64,000 bases of DNA from Streptomyces sp. NRRL F-5727 (GCF_000719555.1 NZ_JOGX01000001.1:248001-312000), one strand, 5' to 3'; counted from the stretch's first letter, positions 9,296-18,512 are shown. Numbers and translations: made by a program. The notes: generated by a model from the letters alone, not told the origin.

Positions 9296-10339
9296 ATGTC
9301 CGCCACCACAGATCTCACCGAGCCCGCAGCGAGCACGGCGGAGCCGGCCGCCGCGGCCCCCGCGCGTCGCCGCGTCGACCTCGGCCGCTTCCGTGAGCTG
9401 TCCCTCGTCCCCGCCATCCTGGTGCTCGGCCTGATCGGATTCATCGTCTCGCCGGCCTTCCTCACCGCCGACAACCTCATCGGCGTCGCCCAGCAGTCCA
9501 CCGAACTGAGCCTGCTCGTCCTCGCCACGACGTTCATCCTGATCTGCGGGCGGATGGACCTCTCCCTGGAGTCGACCATCGGCGTCGCTCCCCTCGTCGC
9601 CGTGTGGCTGGTGCTGCCCGCGAGCGGAGGCCGGTTCAGCGGTCTCGGATTCCTTCCCGAGTGGACGGCCGTACCCCTGTGCCTGCTCGTCGGCGCGCTG
9701 ATCGGCGTCGTCAACGGATTCCTGATCCTCAAGCTGCGTCTCAACGGCTTCATCGTGACGCTGGGAGCCCTCACCATGCTGCGCGGCCTCCAGGTCGCCC
9801 TGTCCGAGGGCCAGTCCATCATCGACCTGCCGCCGTCGTTCACGTATCTGGGCAAGGCGTCCTGGCTCGGCGTACCGGCCGCGATCTGGGTCTGCGCGGC
9901 GCTCTTCGCCCTCGGCGGCAGCGCGCTGGCCTGGCTGCGGCACGGCCGGGCGCTGTACGCGATCGGCGGCAACCCCGAGGCGGCCCGCACCGCCGGCATC
10001 CGCGTCGAGCGGATCGTGTGGATCGCCCTCGTCGTCGGCGGTGTGCTCGCCGCCTTCGCCGGCATCCTCTACAGCGGCCACTACGGCTCCATCTCCGCGA
10101 CCCAGGGCAGCGGCTGGATCTTCCAGGTCTTCGCGGCGACCGTCATCGGCGGCGTGAGCCTCAACGGCGGCAGGGGCTCGGTGTTCGGGGCCCTGACGGG
10201 TGTGCTGACCCTCCAGCTCGTGGTCAACGTCATGACACTGGCGGGGGTGCCGCCGCTGTGGAACCAGTTCCTCAACGGCCTGATCATCATCGTCGCCCTG
10301 GTCATCTCCCGCTTCGCCTCCGGCGAGAAGCAGGAATAG
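9296..10339 (+). CDS. Sugar ABC transporter permease (RbsC type)
   Basis: A 347-residue membrane protein of the BPD_transp_2/RbsC family with about nine to ten hydrophobic spans. Family landmarks are ICGRMDLSLESTIG, LNGFIVTLGALTMLRG, ALYAIGGNPEAARTAGI and VIGGVSLNGGRGSVFG. The ATG follows the ATPase stop by two bases with GGAAGG upstream, so the genes are coupled. Only one permease gene is present, implying a homodimer, as is normal for this transporter class. Confidence 0.9.
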   Translation: MSATTDLTEPAASTAEPAAAAPARRRVDLGRFRELSLVPAILVLGLIGFIVSPAFLTADNLIGVAQQSTELSLLVLATTFILICGRMDLSLESTIGVAPLVAVWLVLPASGGRFSGLGFLPEWTAVPLCLLVGALIGVVNGFLILKLRLNGFIVTLGALTMLRGLQVALSEGQSIIDLPPSFTYLGKASWLGVPAAIWVCAALFALGGSALAWLRHGRALYAIGGNPEAARTAGIRVERIVWIALVVGGVLAAFAGILYSGHYGSISATQGSGWIFQVFAATVIGGVSLNGGRGSVFGALTGVLTLQLVVNVMTLAGVPPLWNQFLNGLIIIVALVISRFASGEKQE

Positions 10340-10426
10340 CCTCACCTCACGAACGGCTCCGCCAGGCCCCCGCAACGGGCGGACGGGGCCGCCGCCCCGT
10401 ACACACCCGGTTGGAGAGACAGACGC

Positions 10427-11128
10427 GTGGCACTGACCGACGAGGCCATCGACAAGATCAAGGCGATGATCGTCACCGGCGAACTCGCACCCGGCTCCCG
10501 CCTTCCGAAGGAAGAGGTCCTCGCCGAGCAGCTCGGCCTGTCCCGCAGCTCGCTGCGCGAGGCCGTCAGGGCTCTGACCGCCATGCGGATCCTGATCACC
10601 CGGCAGGGCGACGGCACCTACGTCTCCAGCCTGGAGCCCCACCTGCTGCTCGAGAGCCTCTCCTTCGCGGCCGACGTCTCCCAGGGGCGGACCGCCCTGC
10701 AGCTGCTCCAGGTCCGCCGGCTCCTCGAGCCGCAGGCCACCGGACTCGCCGCCGCCCTGCTGCGACCGGACGACCTGAAGGAACTGCGCCACCTCCTCGA
10801 CCAGTGCCGCTCCGCGGCCACCGTCGAGGAGTTCGTCGCCCACGACATCGCCTTCCACCTCAGGATCGTCGAGGCCGTCGGCAACCCGGTGCTGTCCATG
10901 CTGCTGTCCGTGCTCTCCACCCGCACCCAGCGCGTCCGCATCATGCGCGGAAGCCGGACCAGCCACGCCCTGGAGAACGCGCACAGGGACCACGAGGAGA
11001 TCCTCCGCGCGCTGGAGGCGCGGGACGCGCTGCTCGCCGTCTCCACCGCGACCACCCACATCAGCGCCGTGGAGCAGTGGCTGGCCGCCGGCCTGGACGA
11101 CGACTCCCTGGGATCCCTCGACGAGTGA
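10427..11128 (+). CDS. FadR/GntR-family transcriptional regulator
   Basis: A 233-residue regulator: N-terminal winged helix (about residues 5-70; PGSRLPKEEVLAEQLGLSRSSLREAVRAL) and a helical FCD effector domain. GTG start with GGAGAG upstream. It is the last gene of the transporter operon, 87 bases after the permease. Members of this family commonly repress catabolic operons and release DNA on binding the sugar acid. It probably binds the three 17-mers at 6064, 6124 and 6308, thereby controlling itself. Confidence 0.88.
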   Translation: MALTDEAIDKIKAMIVTGELAPGSRLPKEEVLAEQLGLSRSSLREAVRALTAMRILITRQGDGTYVSSLEPHLLLESLSFAADVSQGRTALQLLQVRRLLEPQATGLAAALLRPDDLKELRHLLDQCRSAATVEEFVAHDIAFHLRIVEAVGNPVLSMLLSVLSTRTQRVRIMRGSRTSHALENAHRDHEEILRALEARDALLAVSTATTHISAVEQWLAAGLDDDSLGSLDE

Positions 11129-11352
11129 CCGGCCCGTCGGGCGTCTCCGTCGTGACCGACCCCAACGGCTTCCCACTCCGCGACCGGCCCGGTCCCGGGC
11201 ACCGGGCCACGAGGAGGCGGACGGCTGGACACGCCCGACCGCCACCCGCTCAGCTTCGCCCTCGGCGGCCACATGGCCCCCGTGGCCGGCACGGAGGCGT
11301 TCGCCCGCGCCGGTTTCCCCGGTCTCGCCGCCGTCCCCGACGTGCCCGGCGG

Positions 11353-11612
11353 ATGACGGTCATGCCGTACGTCACCGCGCGGCGCGACTGCGGCGCCTTC
11401 GAACCGGGCGCCTCCTGGTGCGACCTCGACCTGGGGCCGCGGACGGGCTTCGGCGACGAGTGGCTGCGCATCGGGCCGACGAAGGTCCTCTCCGACGGCA
11501 CGCTGATCGGCCGCTCCGCCGCGATGTGCCGCGACCACCACGACACCCCCGGCAGCAGCGGCCTGCTCGCCTTCGAGTGCGAGCGCCCGCGGCCCGCCGG
11601 AGTGGTGAGCAC
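11353..11612 (+). pseudogene. Fragment of a YtcJ-like amidohydrolase
   Basis: About 87 codons reading LGPRTGFGDEWLRIGPTKVL and SDGTLIGRSAAM, a pattern typical of the middle of amidohydrolase-3 (YtcJ) proteins of more than 500 residues. There is no upstream metal-binding N-terminus and no C-terminus. It runs directly into an unrelated P450 piece on the other strand, so it is a relic. Confidence 0.55.
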
Positions 11613-11685
11613 GATCCGCAGTTCGGCGCGCATGAGTGCGACCCCCAGGCAGGGGCGGGGGCCGAGGCCGACGTGCGCGCCGGGC
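11605..11685 (-). pseudogene. Fragment of a cytochrome P450 (haem-ligand loop)
   Basis: A minus-strand stretch reads AHVGLGPRPCLGVALMRAEL, the haem-thiolate loop and following L-helix of bacterial P450s, with the ligand Cys and the CLG...RAEL pattern intact. Nothing else of a P450 is present either side. A relic adjoining two other relics. Confidence 0.5.
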
Positions 11686-11729
11686 CGCCGCGGCCGCACG
11701 GCGACGAGCGACGGGCCGGCGGGCGCCGG

Positions 11730-11985
11730 TCAGGCGGGGCGGCGGATGCCGACGACGGGGTTGAGGGGGGACGCGGCCACGTCGCCGGGGCGGACGCCGG
11801 AGACGAAGTCCCTCCAGGCACCGCTCATCGCGGTCGGTTCCGGGATGATCCTGGTGCCGTCCGCGTAGTACGTGGACGACAGGACGCGCCGCGGCTCGGT
11901 GGTCCGGTTCGCTCCCGCGGTGTGGAGACGGTCGACGGCGTGAAAAGAGACCTCGCCCGCCCGGAAGGGCGTCGCCACCGGACGT
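11730..11985 (-). pseudogene. C-terminal remnant of a phytanoyl-CoA dioxygenase-like protein
   Basis: The minus-strand frame ends with FRAGEVSFHAVDRLHTAGAN, then RTTEPRRVLSSTYYADGTRI, which resembles the last third of PhyH-family Fe(II)/2-oxoglutarate oxygenases, including the distal His. The N-terminal part with the HxD ligand pair is missing; the open frame continues upstream to about 12230 without family likeness. Interpreted as a truncated gene, not a functional protein. Confidence 0.5.
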
Positions 11986-12320
11986 GTGCCGGAGGCGGGG
12001 AGGCGGGCGGTGACGAGCCCGTCGAAGGACCGCCGGTGCGGTGACGCCGGCAGACCGGCCACCGCCCTGGCGGCATCCTGGCGGGACACGCAGGGCTCGC
12101 CATCCGCACGTCCTCGCCCTGCTGCCGCTCCGCTGCTCCCACGACACTCCCTCTCGGTCTCGGGTACCGAAGCCGCCCGCCCCGCGGCTTCGCCGGCGCC
12201 CGGGTACCTGCCGACGGCCGCGGAAGACATGCCACCGTGCTCATCACCCTGGCGCGCCCCGGGTCCCCGTAGCCGGCCCGTGCGTCCCGAGAGCCGGGAC
12301 CAGGCTTGCCAGCAGCCGTG

Positions 12321-12334
12321 TGTTTACGTAAACA
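12321..12334. promoter_or_regulatory. LacI-type operator TGTTTACGTAAACA upstream of GH35
   Basis: A perfect 14-bp palindrome about 60 bases before the beta-galactosidase start, conspicuously AT-rich. Near-copies occur at 16870 and 18513, upstream of the galactanase and of the transporter/LacI pair. LacI-family proteins bind palindromes with a central CG such as this one. Confidence 0.7.
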
Positions 12335-12394
12335 TACACATGCCGGCGACTTCTCGGCCCGCATTTGCACCCCTCTACACAGGAGCAGCACCCC

Positions 12395-14146
12395 ATGCCC
12401 GTTCTCCAGACAGACAAGGCCGGTTTCCTGCTCGACGGCCATCCCTTCCGGATCCTGTCCGGCGGGCTCCACTACTTCCGGGTGCATCCGGACCAGTGGG
12501 CGGACCGGCTGCAGAAGGCCCGGCTCATGGGTCTCAACACCGTCGAGACCTACGTGCCGTGGAACCTGCACCAGCCGCGCCCGGACGCGTGGCGGATGGA
12601 CGGCGGCCTCGACCTGCCCCGGTTCCTCGACCTCGCCGCCGCCGAAGGGCTGCACGTCCTGCTCCGGCCCGGCCCGTACATCTGCGCCGAGTGGGAGGGC
12701 GGCGGCCTGCCGTCCTGGCTGCTCGCCGAGCCCGACATCGCGCTGCGTACCCGCGACCCCCGTTTCCTCGCGGCCGTCGACGACTACTTCGAGCGCCTTC
12801 TCACCCCGTTGCGGCCGTACCTCGCCTCGCAGGGCGGCCCGGTCCTCGCCGTGCAGGTGGAGAACGAGTACGGCGCCTACGGCGACGACACCGCCTACAT
12901 GGAGCACATCGCGGACTCGCTGCGCCGCTGCGGGATCGACGTCCCCCTCTTCACCTGTGACCAGCCGGTCGACCTGGAGCGCGGCGCCCTGCCCGGCGTA
13001 CTCGCCACGGCGAACTTCGGCAGCCGTTCGGCCCACCACCTGGCCGACCTGCGCGCACAGCGCCCCGAGGGACCGCTGATGACGTCCGAGTTCTGGATCG
13101 GCTGGTTCGACCGCTGGGGCGCCCGCCACGTCGTCCGCGACCCGCAGGAGGCCGCGCAGGAGCTGGACGAGCTCCTCGCCACCGGCGCCTCGGTGAACTT
13201 CTACATGTTCCACGGCGGCACCAACTTCGGCTTCACCAACGGCGCCAACGACAAGCACACCTACCGGCCCACCGTGACGTCGTACGACTACGACTCCCCG
13301 CTCGACGAGGCCGGCGACCCGACCGCGAAGTACACCGCCTTCCGGGACGTCATCGCCAAGTACGCGCCCGTGCCGGCCGAGCCCGTGCCGGCGCCCGGTC
13401 CCAAACTGGCCGTCCCGGCCGTCGCGCTGACCGAGAGCGCCGGTCTGCTGTCGTGCGCCGCCGCCCTCACGCCGGGCACCGACGCGCCGCGCCCCCTCAC
13501 CATGGAGGAGCTGGAACAGGACTTCGGCTTCGTCCTCTACGAGACCGTCCTGCCCCTGGAGGGTCCGGCGCTGCTGGAGGTCGGGCAGGTCCGCGACCGT
13601 GCCCAGGTCTTCGTCGACGGGCAGCCCGTCGGCGTCCTCGAACGGGAGAACCACGAGCACTCCCTCGCCTTCCACGCGCAGCGCGCCGGCGGCAGGCTCC
13701 AGATCCTGGTCGAGAACCAGGGCCGCGTGAACTACGGCCAGGGCATCCACGACCGCAAGGGGCTCCTCGGGAACGTCCTCCTCAACGGCCGCGAGCTCGT
13801 CGGCTGGACCAGCCGTCCGCTGCCGCTCACCACCCTGGAGGGCGTCCCCTTCGCGCCCACCGCGGCCACGCCCGTCGGCCCCACCCTGCACCGTGGCACC
13901 TTCGAGGTGGCCGGCCCCGCCGACACGTACCTGCACCTCGACGGCTGGACCAAGGGCAACGCCTGGGTCAACGGCTTCCCGCTCGGCCGCTACTGGTCAC
14001 GCGGCCCGCAGAAGTCGCTGTACGTCCCCGCGCCGGTCCTGCGGGCCGGCGCGAACGAGGTGGTCGTGCTCGAACTGCACGCCGCGCACCGGGCCCGTAC
14101 GGTCGACTTCCGCGACACGGCCGACCTGGGGCCCACCGAGGAGTAG
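12395..14146 (+). CDS. GH35 beta-galactosidase
   Basis: A 583-residue GH35 enzyme without a signal peptide, so intracellular. The N-terminal barrel has RILSGGLHYFRVHPDQW, LRPGPYICAEWEGGGLPSWL, acid/base Glu158 in VENEYGAYG and nucleophile Glu232 in TSEFWIGW, then HGGTNFGFTNGA. A beta-rich C-terminal half ends in a jelly-roll with WTKGNAWVNGFPLGRYW. It would release galactose from galacto-oligosaccharides brought in by the nearby ABC transporter. AGGAG precedes the ATG; a LacI-type operator lies just upstream. Confidence 0.93.
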   Translation: MPVLQTDKAGFLLDGHPFRILSGGLHYFRVHPDQWADRLQKARLMGLNTVETYVPWNLHQPRPDAWRMDGGLDLPRFLDLAAAEGLHVLLRPGPYICAEWEGGGLPSWLLAEPDIALRTRDPRFLAAVDDYFERLLTPLRPYLASQGGPVLAVQVENEYGAYGDDTAYMEHIADSLRRCGIDVPLFTCDQPVDLERGALPGVLATANFGSRSAHHLADLRAQRPEGPLMTSEFWIGWFDRWGARHVVRDPQEAAQELDELLATGASVNFYMFHGGTNFGFTNGANDKHTYRPTVTSYDYDSPLDEAGDPTAKYTAFRDVIAKYAPVPAEPVPAPGPKLAVPAVALTESAGLLSCAAALTPGTDAPRPLTMEELEQDFGFVLYETVLPLEGPALLEVGQVRDRAQVFVDGQPVGVLERENHEHSLAFHAQRAGGRLQILVENQGRVNYGQGIHDRKGLLGNVLLNGRELVGWTSRPLPLTTLEGVPFAPTAATPVGPTLHRGTFEVAGPADTYLHLDGWTKGNAWVNGFPLGRYWSRGPQKSLYVPAPVLRAGANEVVVLELHAAHRARTVDFRDTADLGPTEE

Positions 14147-14167
14147 CCGGCTCCCGGCCCACGCACG

Positions 14168-14209
14168 AGCGGCCGGACACCGACCTGAGGGAGTCGGTGT
14201 CCGGCCGCT
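14168..14209. terminator. Bidirectional terminator between GH35 and GH30 genes
   Basis: A perfect 17-bp inverted repeat (arms 14168-14184 and 14193-14209, AGCGGCCGGACACCGAC and its complement) with an 8-base loop, followed by TTTCCT. It sits between two convergent genes and can end both. Confidence 0.85.
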
Positions 14210-14225
14210 TTCCTGTGCGGAGGCG

Positions 14226-16649
14226 TCAGCCGATGCGGAGCTGCTGGTTCGCGCCGCCGTTGCAGGCGTACTGACGGACGGCCACCCCGTCCGCGGTCGA
14301 ACCGCCCGCGATGTCCAGGCACTTGCCGCTGTGCCGGGCCATCAGCGTGACGTGGCTCGCGTCGACGGTGTGCACGGCCCATTCCTGGTTGCGGTCGCCG
14401 TTGCAGCCGTACTGGAGGACCTGGGCGCCGTCGGCGGTCGAGACGCCGCTCACGTCGAGGCACCTGCCGCTGTGGCGGGCGACGATGTTCACGTAACCGT
14501 CGGAGGCGGGACGCAGCGCCCACTGCTGGTTGGCGCCACCGTTGCAGCCGTACTGGAGGACCTCGGCGCCGTCGGCGGTCGAGACGCCCGCCACGTCCAG
14601 GCACTTGGAGCTGTGCCGGAAGACCGGGGTGCGCCAGACGTCGGCGGCCGTGGAGCGGAACGTCCAGGACTGGTTGGCGCCGGCGGTCGGCCGGTACACG
14701 CCGACGGGGGCACCGTCGGCCGTCGACTCGCCGGCCACGTCGAGGAGTTGTCCGGTGGCCCTGTTGACCAGGGTGGTGTGGCCGTCACCGGCGGTCGAGC
14801 GCATCCACTGCTGTTCGGCCCCGGCGCCGGGGGCGGCGAAACCGAGCGCACCCCCCGTGACCGTGAGCGCCTTGCCCGTCTTGACGCTGGTCACGCGGTA
14901 CGTGGCGGTGCTGCTCCAGTCGGTCGCGGAGGTCTTGGTGAAGGTCCACTGCTGGGCAGGGTCGGTGGCGTTCGGGGTCCGCTGCACCAGGCTGTCCTGA
15001 CCGGCCGTGGTGGTGACGGCGAGGGCCTTGCCACTGTGGTCGTTCAGGATCTGCCGGGGCGCGCCGGTGGGCGCGCCGGTCGCGCCGGCGTTCACGCCGG
15101 TGACGCCCGGGAGCACGAAGGTGGTGACGGAGCCGGGTGCGACGGTGGCCCGGAGGGTCTTCCCCGTCACGGTGAGGTCCGTGCCGCGCTCGACGTTCCG
15201 CGTGGCGTCGGTGGTGTGGCGCTCGACCGTGCCGCCGGCGGTCTGGAAGCCGCCGAGGTCGAGGGTGAGGTCGCGGGCGGCCGAGCCGTGGTTGGCGTGG
15301 ACCAGGACGAGGCCCTGGCCGTCGGGGCGCACCGCCGCGAGGGTGTCGGGGTCGTCGGTGGGCACGACACGGGCGCCGGGACGGATGAACCGGCTGTACT
15401 GGGCCATCGTCCAGTACTTCTTGTTCTTGCGCAGCGGCTCGGTGGCCGCGTCGGCCGGGGTGAAGTCGGTCTGGATCAGGCCCCAGTTGGAGTTCTCGTG
15501 CTCCGGGGTCATGTTCTCGTAGTCCTCGACCGCCTGCCACAGCACCCAGGCCCTGGGCTCCAGCTGCCGGATGTCGGTGGTGATCTTGGCGGCGAGGTCG
15601 AGTCCCGGTCGCATGTCGGTGAAGCTCTGGCCGACGCTGCCGCCGAGGTCGTTCTCCGACATCCAGAGCGGGGTGTTCTCCCCCTTGGCGATGTCGCGGA
15701 CCGCGGTGCGCCCGTCCGTGTTGTAGGTGTGGACGTTGAGCCGTCCGACGGCGTCGCGGACGGCGGGGGCGTACTGGCTCCACTGCCAGGCGGCGACGCC
15801 CGGGCCGAAGTCGTCCATGGCGGACACCTCGGTGGACTGGCCGGCCGCGTCGAGGGTGGTCCGCAGGGCGCTGACGATCCTCGCCACGGAGGCGGGGTCC
15901 CAGTGGGAGCCCTCCTGCCGTCCACCCGCCTTCCAGTAGTTCGCGGAGGGCTCGTTGACCGGGGAGAGCGACGTGAAGGTGACGCCGGAGCCCTGCTCGG
16001 CGCGGCGCAGGGAGCCGGAGAGGTAGGCGGCGAACCGGTCGTACTGGTCGGAGCGGAGGTTGTCCGAGGAGCCGTCGACGGAGCCGGAGACGAGACCGCT
16101 GTGGGTCATGAAGTACGGGGCGGAGTTCGAGAACGCCTCGAAGGTGGTGGCGCCGCGGGCCTTGGCGGCGGTCAGCCACCAGCGCTGGTTGGCGTCGGCC
16201 CGGTCGTTCCAGTGGGCGGGGTCGTTCGGGTTCCACCAGTCCGGGGTCTCCGCTCCCGGTCGGTTCCAGTAGCCCGGGACGGCGCCGCCCGGCCGCATGT
16301 AGGGGGCGGTCTCGGGGCTGTCTCCGCCGCCGATGTTGTAGCGGGCGATGGTGAAGCCCAGGCCGTCGGACCCGTAGAGGGCGTCCGCGAGGGCGTTGCG
16401 CTGGGCGTCCGGCCAGCCGCCGGTCACGTTGGCGAACCAGGCGAGCGCGGTGCCCCAGCCCTCGAAGGCGGGCTGCTGGTAGCTCGGGTCGGGGCGGACG
16501 GTGAGCGCCGTGGGTGCCGCGGCGGCGCCAGCCTGGCCGACCGGCGCCATGACGAGGGCCGGCAGGGCGAGGACGGGAACGGCCGCGAGGGCGGGCAGCC
16601 TGCTCCGTCTGCGGCGGGACGCCGCCGAACGATCGCGTGGGGACAGCAC
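14226..16649 (-). CDS. Secreted GH30 endo-beta-1,6-galactanase with ricin-type modules
   Basis: An 807-residue secreted enzyme. Residues 1-45 are an arginine-rich signal peptide. The catalytic GH30 barrel follows (to about 470; FEGWGTALAWFANVTGGW, acid/base Glu in SPVNEPS, nucleophile Glu in LWMSENDLGG), then a beta-sandwich tail. The C-terminal 300 residues hold two beta-trefoil (CBM13) modules with repeated CLDV...QQW blocks, the last truncated at QQLRIG. The barrel resembles the Streptomyces endo-beta-1,6-galactanase group (GH30_5), as recalled. GTG start with AGGGAG six bases upstream. Controlled probably through the operator at 16870. Confidence 0.75.
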   Translation of the reverse strand: MLSPRDRSAASRRRRSRLPALAAVPVLALPALVMAPVGQAGAAAAPTALTVRPDPSYQQPAFEGWGTALAWFANVTGGWPDAQRNALADALYGSDGLGFTIARYNIGGGDSPETAPYMRPGGAVPGYWNRPGAETPDWWNPNDPAHWNDRADANQRWWLTAAKARGATTFEAFSNSAPYFMTHSGLVSGSVDGSSDNLRSDQYDRFAAYLSGSLRRAEQGSGVTFTSLSPVNEPSANYWKAGGRQEGSHWDPASVARIVSALRTTLDAAGQSTEVSAMDDFGPGVAAWQWSQYAPAVRDAVGRLNVHTYNTDGRTAVRDIAKGENTPLWMSENDLGGSVGQSFTDMRPGLDLAAKITTDIRQLEPRAWVLWQAVEDYENMTPEHENSNWGLIQTDFTPADAATEPLRKNKKYWTMAQYSRFIRPGARVVPTDDPDTLAAVRPDGQGLVLVHANHGSAARDLTLDLGGFQTAGGTVERHTTDATRNVERGTDLTVTGKTLRATVAPGSVTTFVLPGVTGVNAGATGAPTGAPRQILNDHSGKALAVTTTAGQDSLVQRTPNATDPAQQWTFTKTSATDWSSTATYRVTSVKTGKALTVTGGALGFAAPGAGAEQQWMRSTAGDGHTTLVNRATGQLLDVAGESTADGAPVGVYRPTAGANQSWTFRSTAADVWRTPVFRHSSKCLDVAGVSTADGAEVLQYGCNGGANQQWALRPASDGYVNIVARHSGRCLDVSGVSTADGAQVLQYGCNGDRNQEWAVHTVDASHVTLMARHSGKCLDIAGGSTADGVAVRQYACNGGANQQLRIG

Positions 16650-16869
16650 GTAGTACTCCCTGGTGGGTGCGGGTGTCGTGGGGGCTGGGCCTGTGGTGCC
16701 CGCGTCCGGGGACGCGGGCACCACGGGCCAAGGCGCGTGCTCGGGACGGGAACACGCGCCGTCGGAGGTGGACGGAGCCTGTTCCGGGCACCGTCGGGGC
16801 ATGCCCGGTTTGAGACCGAGCGGGCCCCGCCGTCGCGCCGCGAGGGGGTACCGGGGTACGACCTCGCGA

Positions 16870-16883
16870 TGTTCGCGTAAACA
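16870..16883. promoter_or_regulatory. LacI-type operator upstream of the galactanase
   Basis: TGTTCGCGTAAACA differs from the perfect palindrome at 12321 at two positions. It lies about 220 bases upstream of the minus-strand GH30 start. The rest of the 718-base spacer (16650-17367) shows no convincing gene. Confidence 0.5.
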
Positions 16884-17227
16884 CGGCTCGCCGTGAGGGA
16901 GAGTCTGGGAGCGGCGAAACCAAGGTGTCAAGAAGTCCCGGGCCCCCATGCGCAGGTTTCACGCGTCACCGTGCGGAACGACACGCGGCCGGGGGGCCTG
17001 GGACGCCGGAAGTCGGCGGGGGCGGATGCGGCGCCTGGACTCCCGGCGGTGAGCCGCGCCCACCGGCCGACCGCGCCCAGGACCCGTGCCCCGCCGCGTG
17101 CGAGGCCCGCGCCCGGCCGCCTCCTGGGGCCGGGACCGGCCTCGCCCGAGCCCCTGGGTCACCCTCCCGGTCTCACCGCCGGCGCCTCGCGGTGGTCGGG
17201 GCCGTACCAGCCCCCCACTCCCCCGCA

Positions 17228-17300
17228 CCGGTCCCTACCGGCCCCACGTCACGCCGCCCGGGCCGATCCCTACCGGCCCCCGCGTCACGCCGCACGGGCC
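17228..17300. repeat. Imperfect tandem repeat, two 36-37 bp units
   Basis: Units 17228-17264 and 17265-17300 share CCCTACCGGCCCC, then CGTCACGCCGC and CGGGCC, differing at a few positions. It sits in the non-coding gap beyond the LacI gene end. Function unknown; probably slippage in low-complexity GC-rich sequence. Confidence 0.55.
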
Positions 17301-17367
17301 ACTGCCCGCACCCCCCGCCCCACGGGCACCGCTTCCGCGACGGTGCCGCCCCTGCCCCCGTCCCGCC

Positions 17368-18444
17368 TCACGCCCCGGGGGCGGGGCGCGGAGCCGCCGT
17401 GCTCGACCGTTCCACCAGGGCGGTCGGCACGAGCCGTACGCCGGTCACCGTCTCGCCGCGCAGCTCGCGCAGGGCGGCGTCCACGCACAACGCCCCGACC
17501 TGGGCGAAGTCCTGCCGGACGGTGGTCAGCGGGGGGATGTAGGAAGCCGCGTCGGGGATGTCGTCGAAGCCGACGACGCTCACGTCCTCGGGCACGCGCC
17601 GCCCGCGCTCATGGAAGGCCCGCAGGACTCCGAGGGCCATCTGGTCGTTGGCGACGAAGACGGCCGTACAGCCGGGTTCGTCGGCGAGCCGCAGGCCCGC
17701 TTCGTAGCCGGACGCGGGGGTCCAGTCGCCGCGCAGGGCCGGCGGGACGACCCGGCCCTCCTCGCGCAAGGTGGCCTCCCAGGCGTCCGCGCGCCGCCCG
17801 GCGGCGAAGGACTCCTCGGGCCCGGCCAGATGCCACACCGTCTCGTGCCCGAGGTCCAGCAGGTGCTGGACGGCCTGCCGCGCGCCCTGTCGCTGGTCCG
17901 TGTCCACGACGGGGAAGCGCCCGGTGGCGTCGGAGTCCACGACGACCACCTTGACGTGCGGGGGAAGGGTCAGGGCGGCCGTGTCGAGCAGGTGGACCTC
18001 CATGATGAGGACGACGGCGTCGACCGCCAGCTCGTCGAGCCGCGTGAAGGCGCCCTTGACGTTCTCCTGCGTCGGCGCGTCCAGCGGGATCAGCGTGACG
18101 GCGTAACCCTCGCGGGAGGCCGAGCCGGCGATGGCGTCCAGGGTGCGCACGTTCCCGGTGCTGGTGAGGCCCATGGTGATGACGCCGATGGCGCGGAAGT
18201 CGCCGCGCTTGAGGGCGCGGGCCGCACTGTTGGGCCGGTAGCCCAGTCGGTTCATGGCTTCGAGGACCTTGAGCCGGGTGCTCTCGATGACGGCCGGGTC
18301 CCCGTTGGAGACCCGGGAGACCGTCTGGGACGAGACGCCGGCGAGCTGCGCCACGTCCGCCATGGACACCCGTCGCGGTCTGCCCCGCCCCGCCCTGCGG
18401 CCCGTTCCGCCGACCGGCGTGTCGGCCGGTTTCATCTCTGCCAC
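17368..18444 (-). CDS. LacI-family regulator of the galactan genes
   Basis: About 358 residues. The DNA-binding N-terminus follows a basic leader (MADVAQLAGVSSQTVSRVSN, then the hinge YRPNSAARALKRG); the remainder is a periplasmic-binding-protein-like effector domain ending in GFDDIPDAASYIPPLTTVRQ. The start is uncertain: GTG at 18444 with AGGGA upstream was chosen, ATG at 18435 is also possible. It is divergent from the transporter operon across a spacer carrying an operator copy. It should repress transporter, galactanase and GH35 genes until an oligosaccharide or galactose is present. Confidence 0.9.
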   Translation of the reverse strand: MAEMKPADTPVGGTGRRAGRGRPRRVSMADVAQLAGVSSQTVSRVSNGDPAVIESTRLKVLEAMNRLGYRPNSAARALKRGDFRAIGVITMGLTSTGNVRTLDAIAGSASREGYAVTLIPLDAPTQENVKGAFTRLDELAVDAVVLIMEVHLLDTAALTLPPHVKVVVVDSDATGRFPVVDTDQRQGARQAVQHLLDLGHETVWHLAGPEESFAAGRRADAWEATLREEGRVVPPALRGDWTPASGYEAGLRLADEPGCTAVFVANDQMALGVLRAFHERGRRVPEDVSVVGFDDIPDAASYIPPLTTVRQDFAQVGALCVDAALRELRGETVTGVRLVPTALVERSSTAAPRPAPGA

Positions 18445-18512
18445 GGAATCCCTCACATTCACGCTGCACGCTTGACGCCCCCCCATGGGGGTGTCACCAT
18501 CTCGCTACCCGA

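Noticed and set aside
8438..11272. Long minus-strand open frame of over 900 codons opposite the transporter genes
   Set aside because: It mirrors real genes on the plus strand, spans several of them, lacks family motifs and has skewed composition; a GC-rich shadow frame.
14785..16962. 725-codon minus-strand frame overlapping the galactanase
   Set aside because: Same strand but other frame of the GH30 gene; Arg/Pro/His-rich shadow without motifs.
17228..17300. Possible CRISPR-like repeat
   Set aside because: Only two adjoining imperfect units without spacers; a simple tandem duplication.
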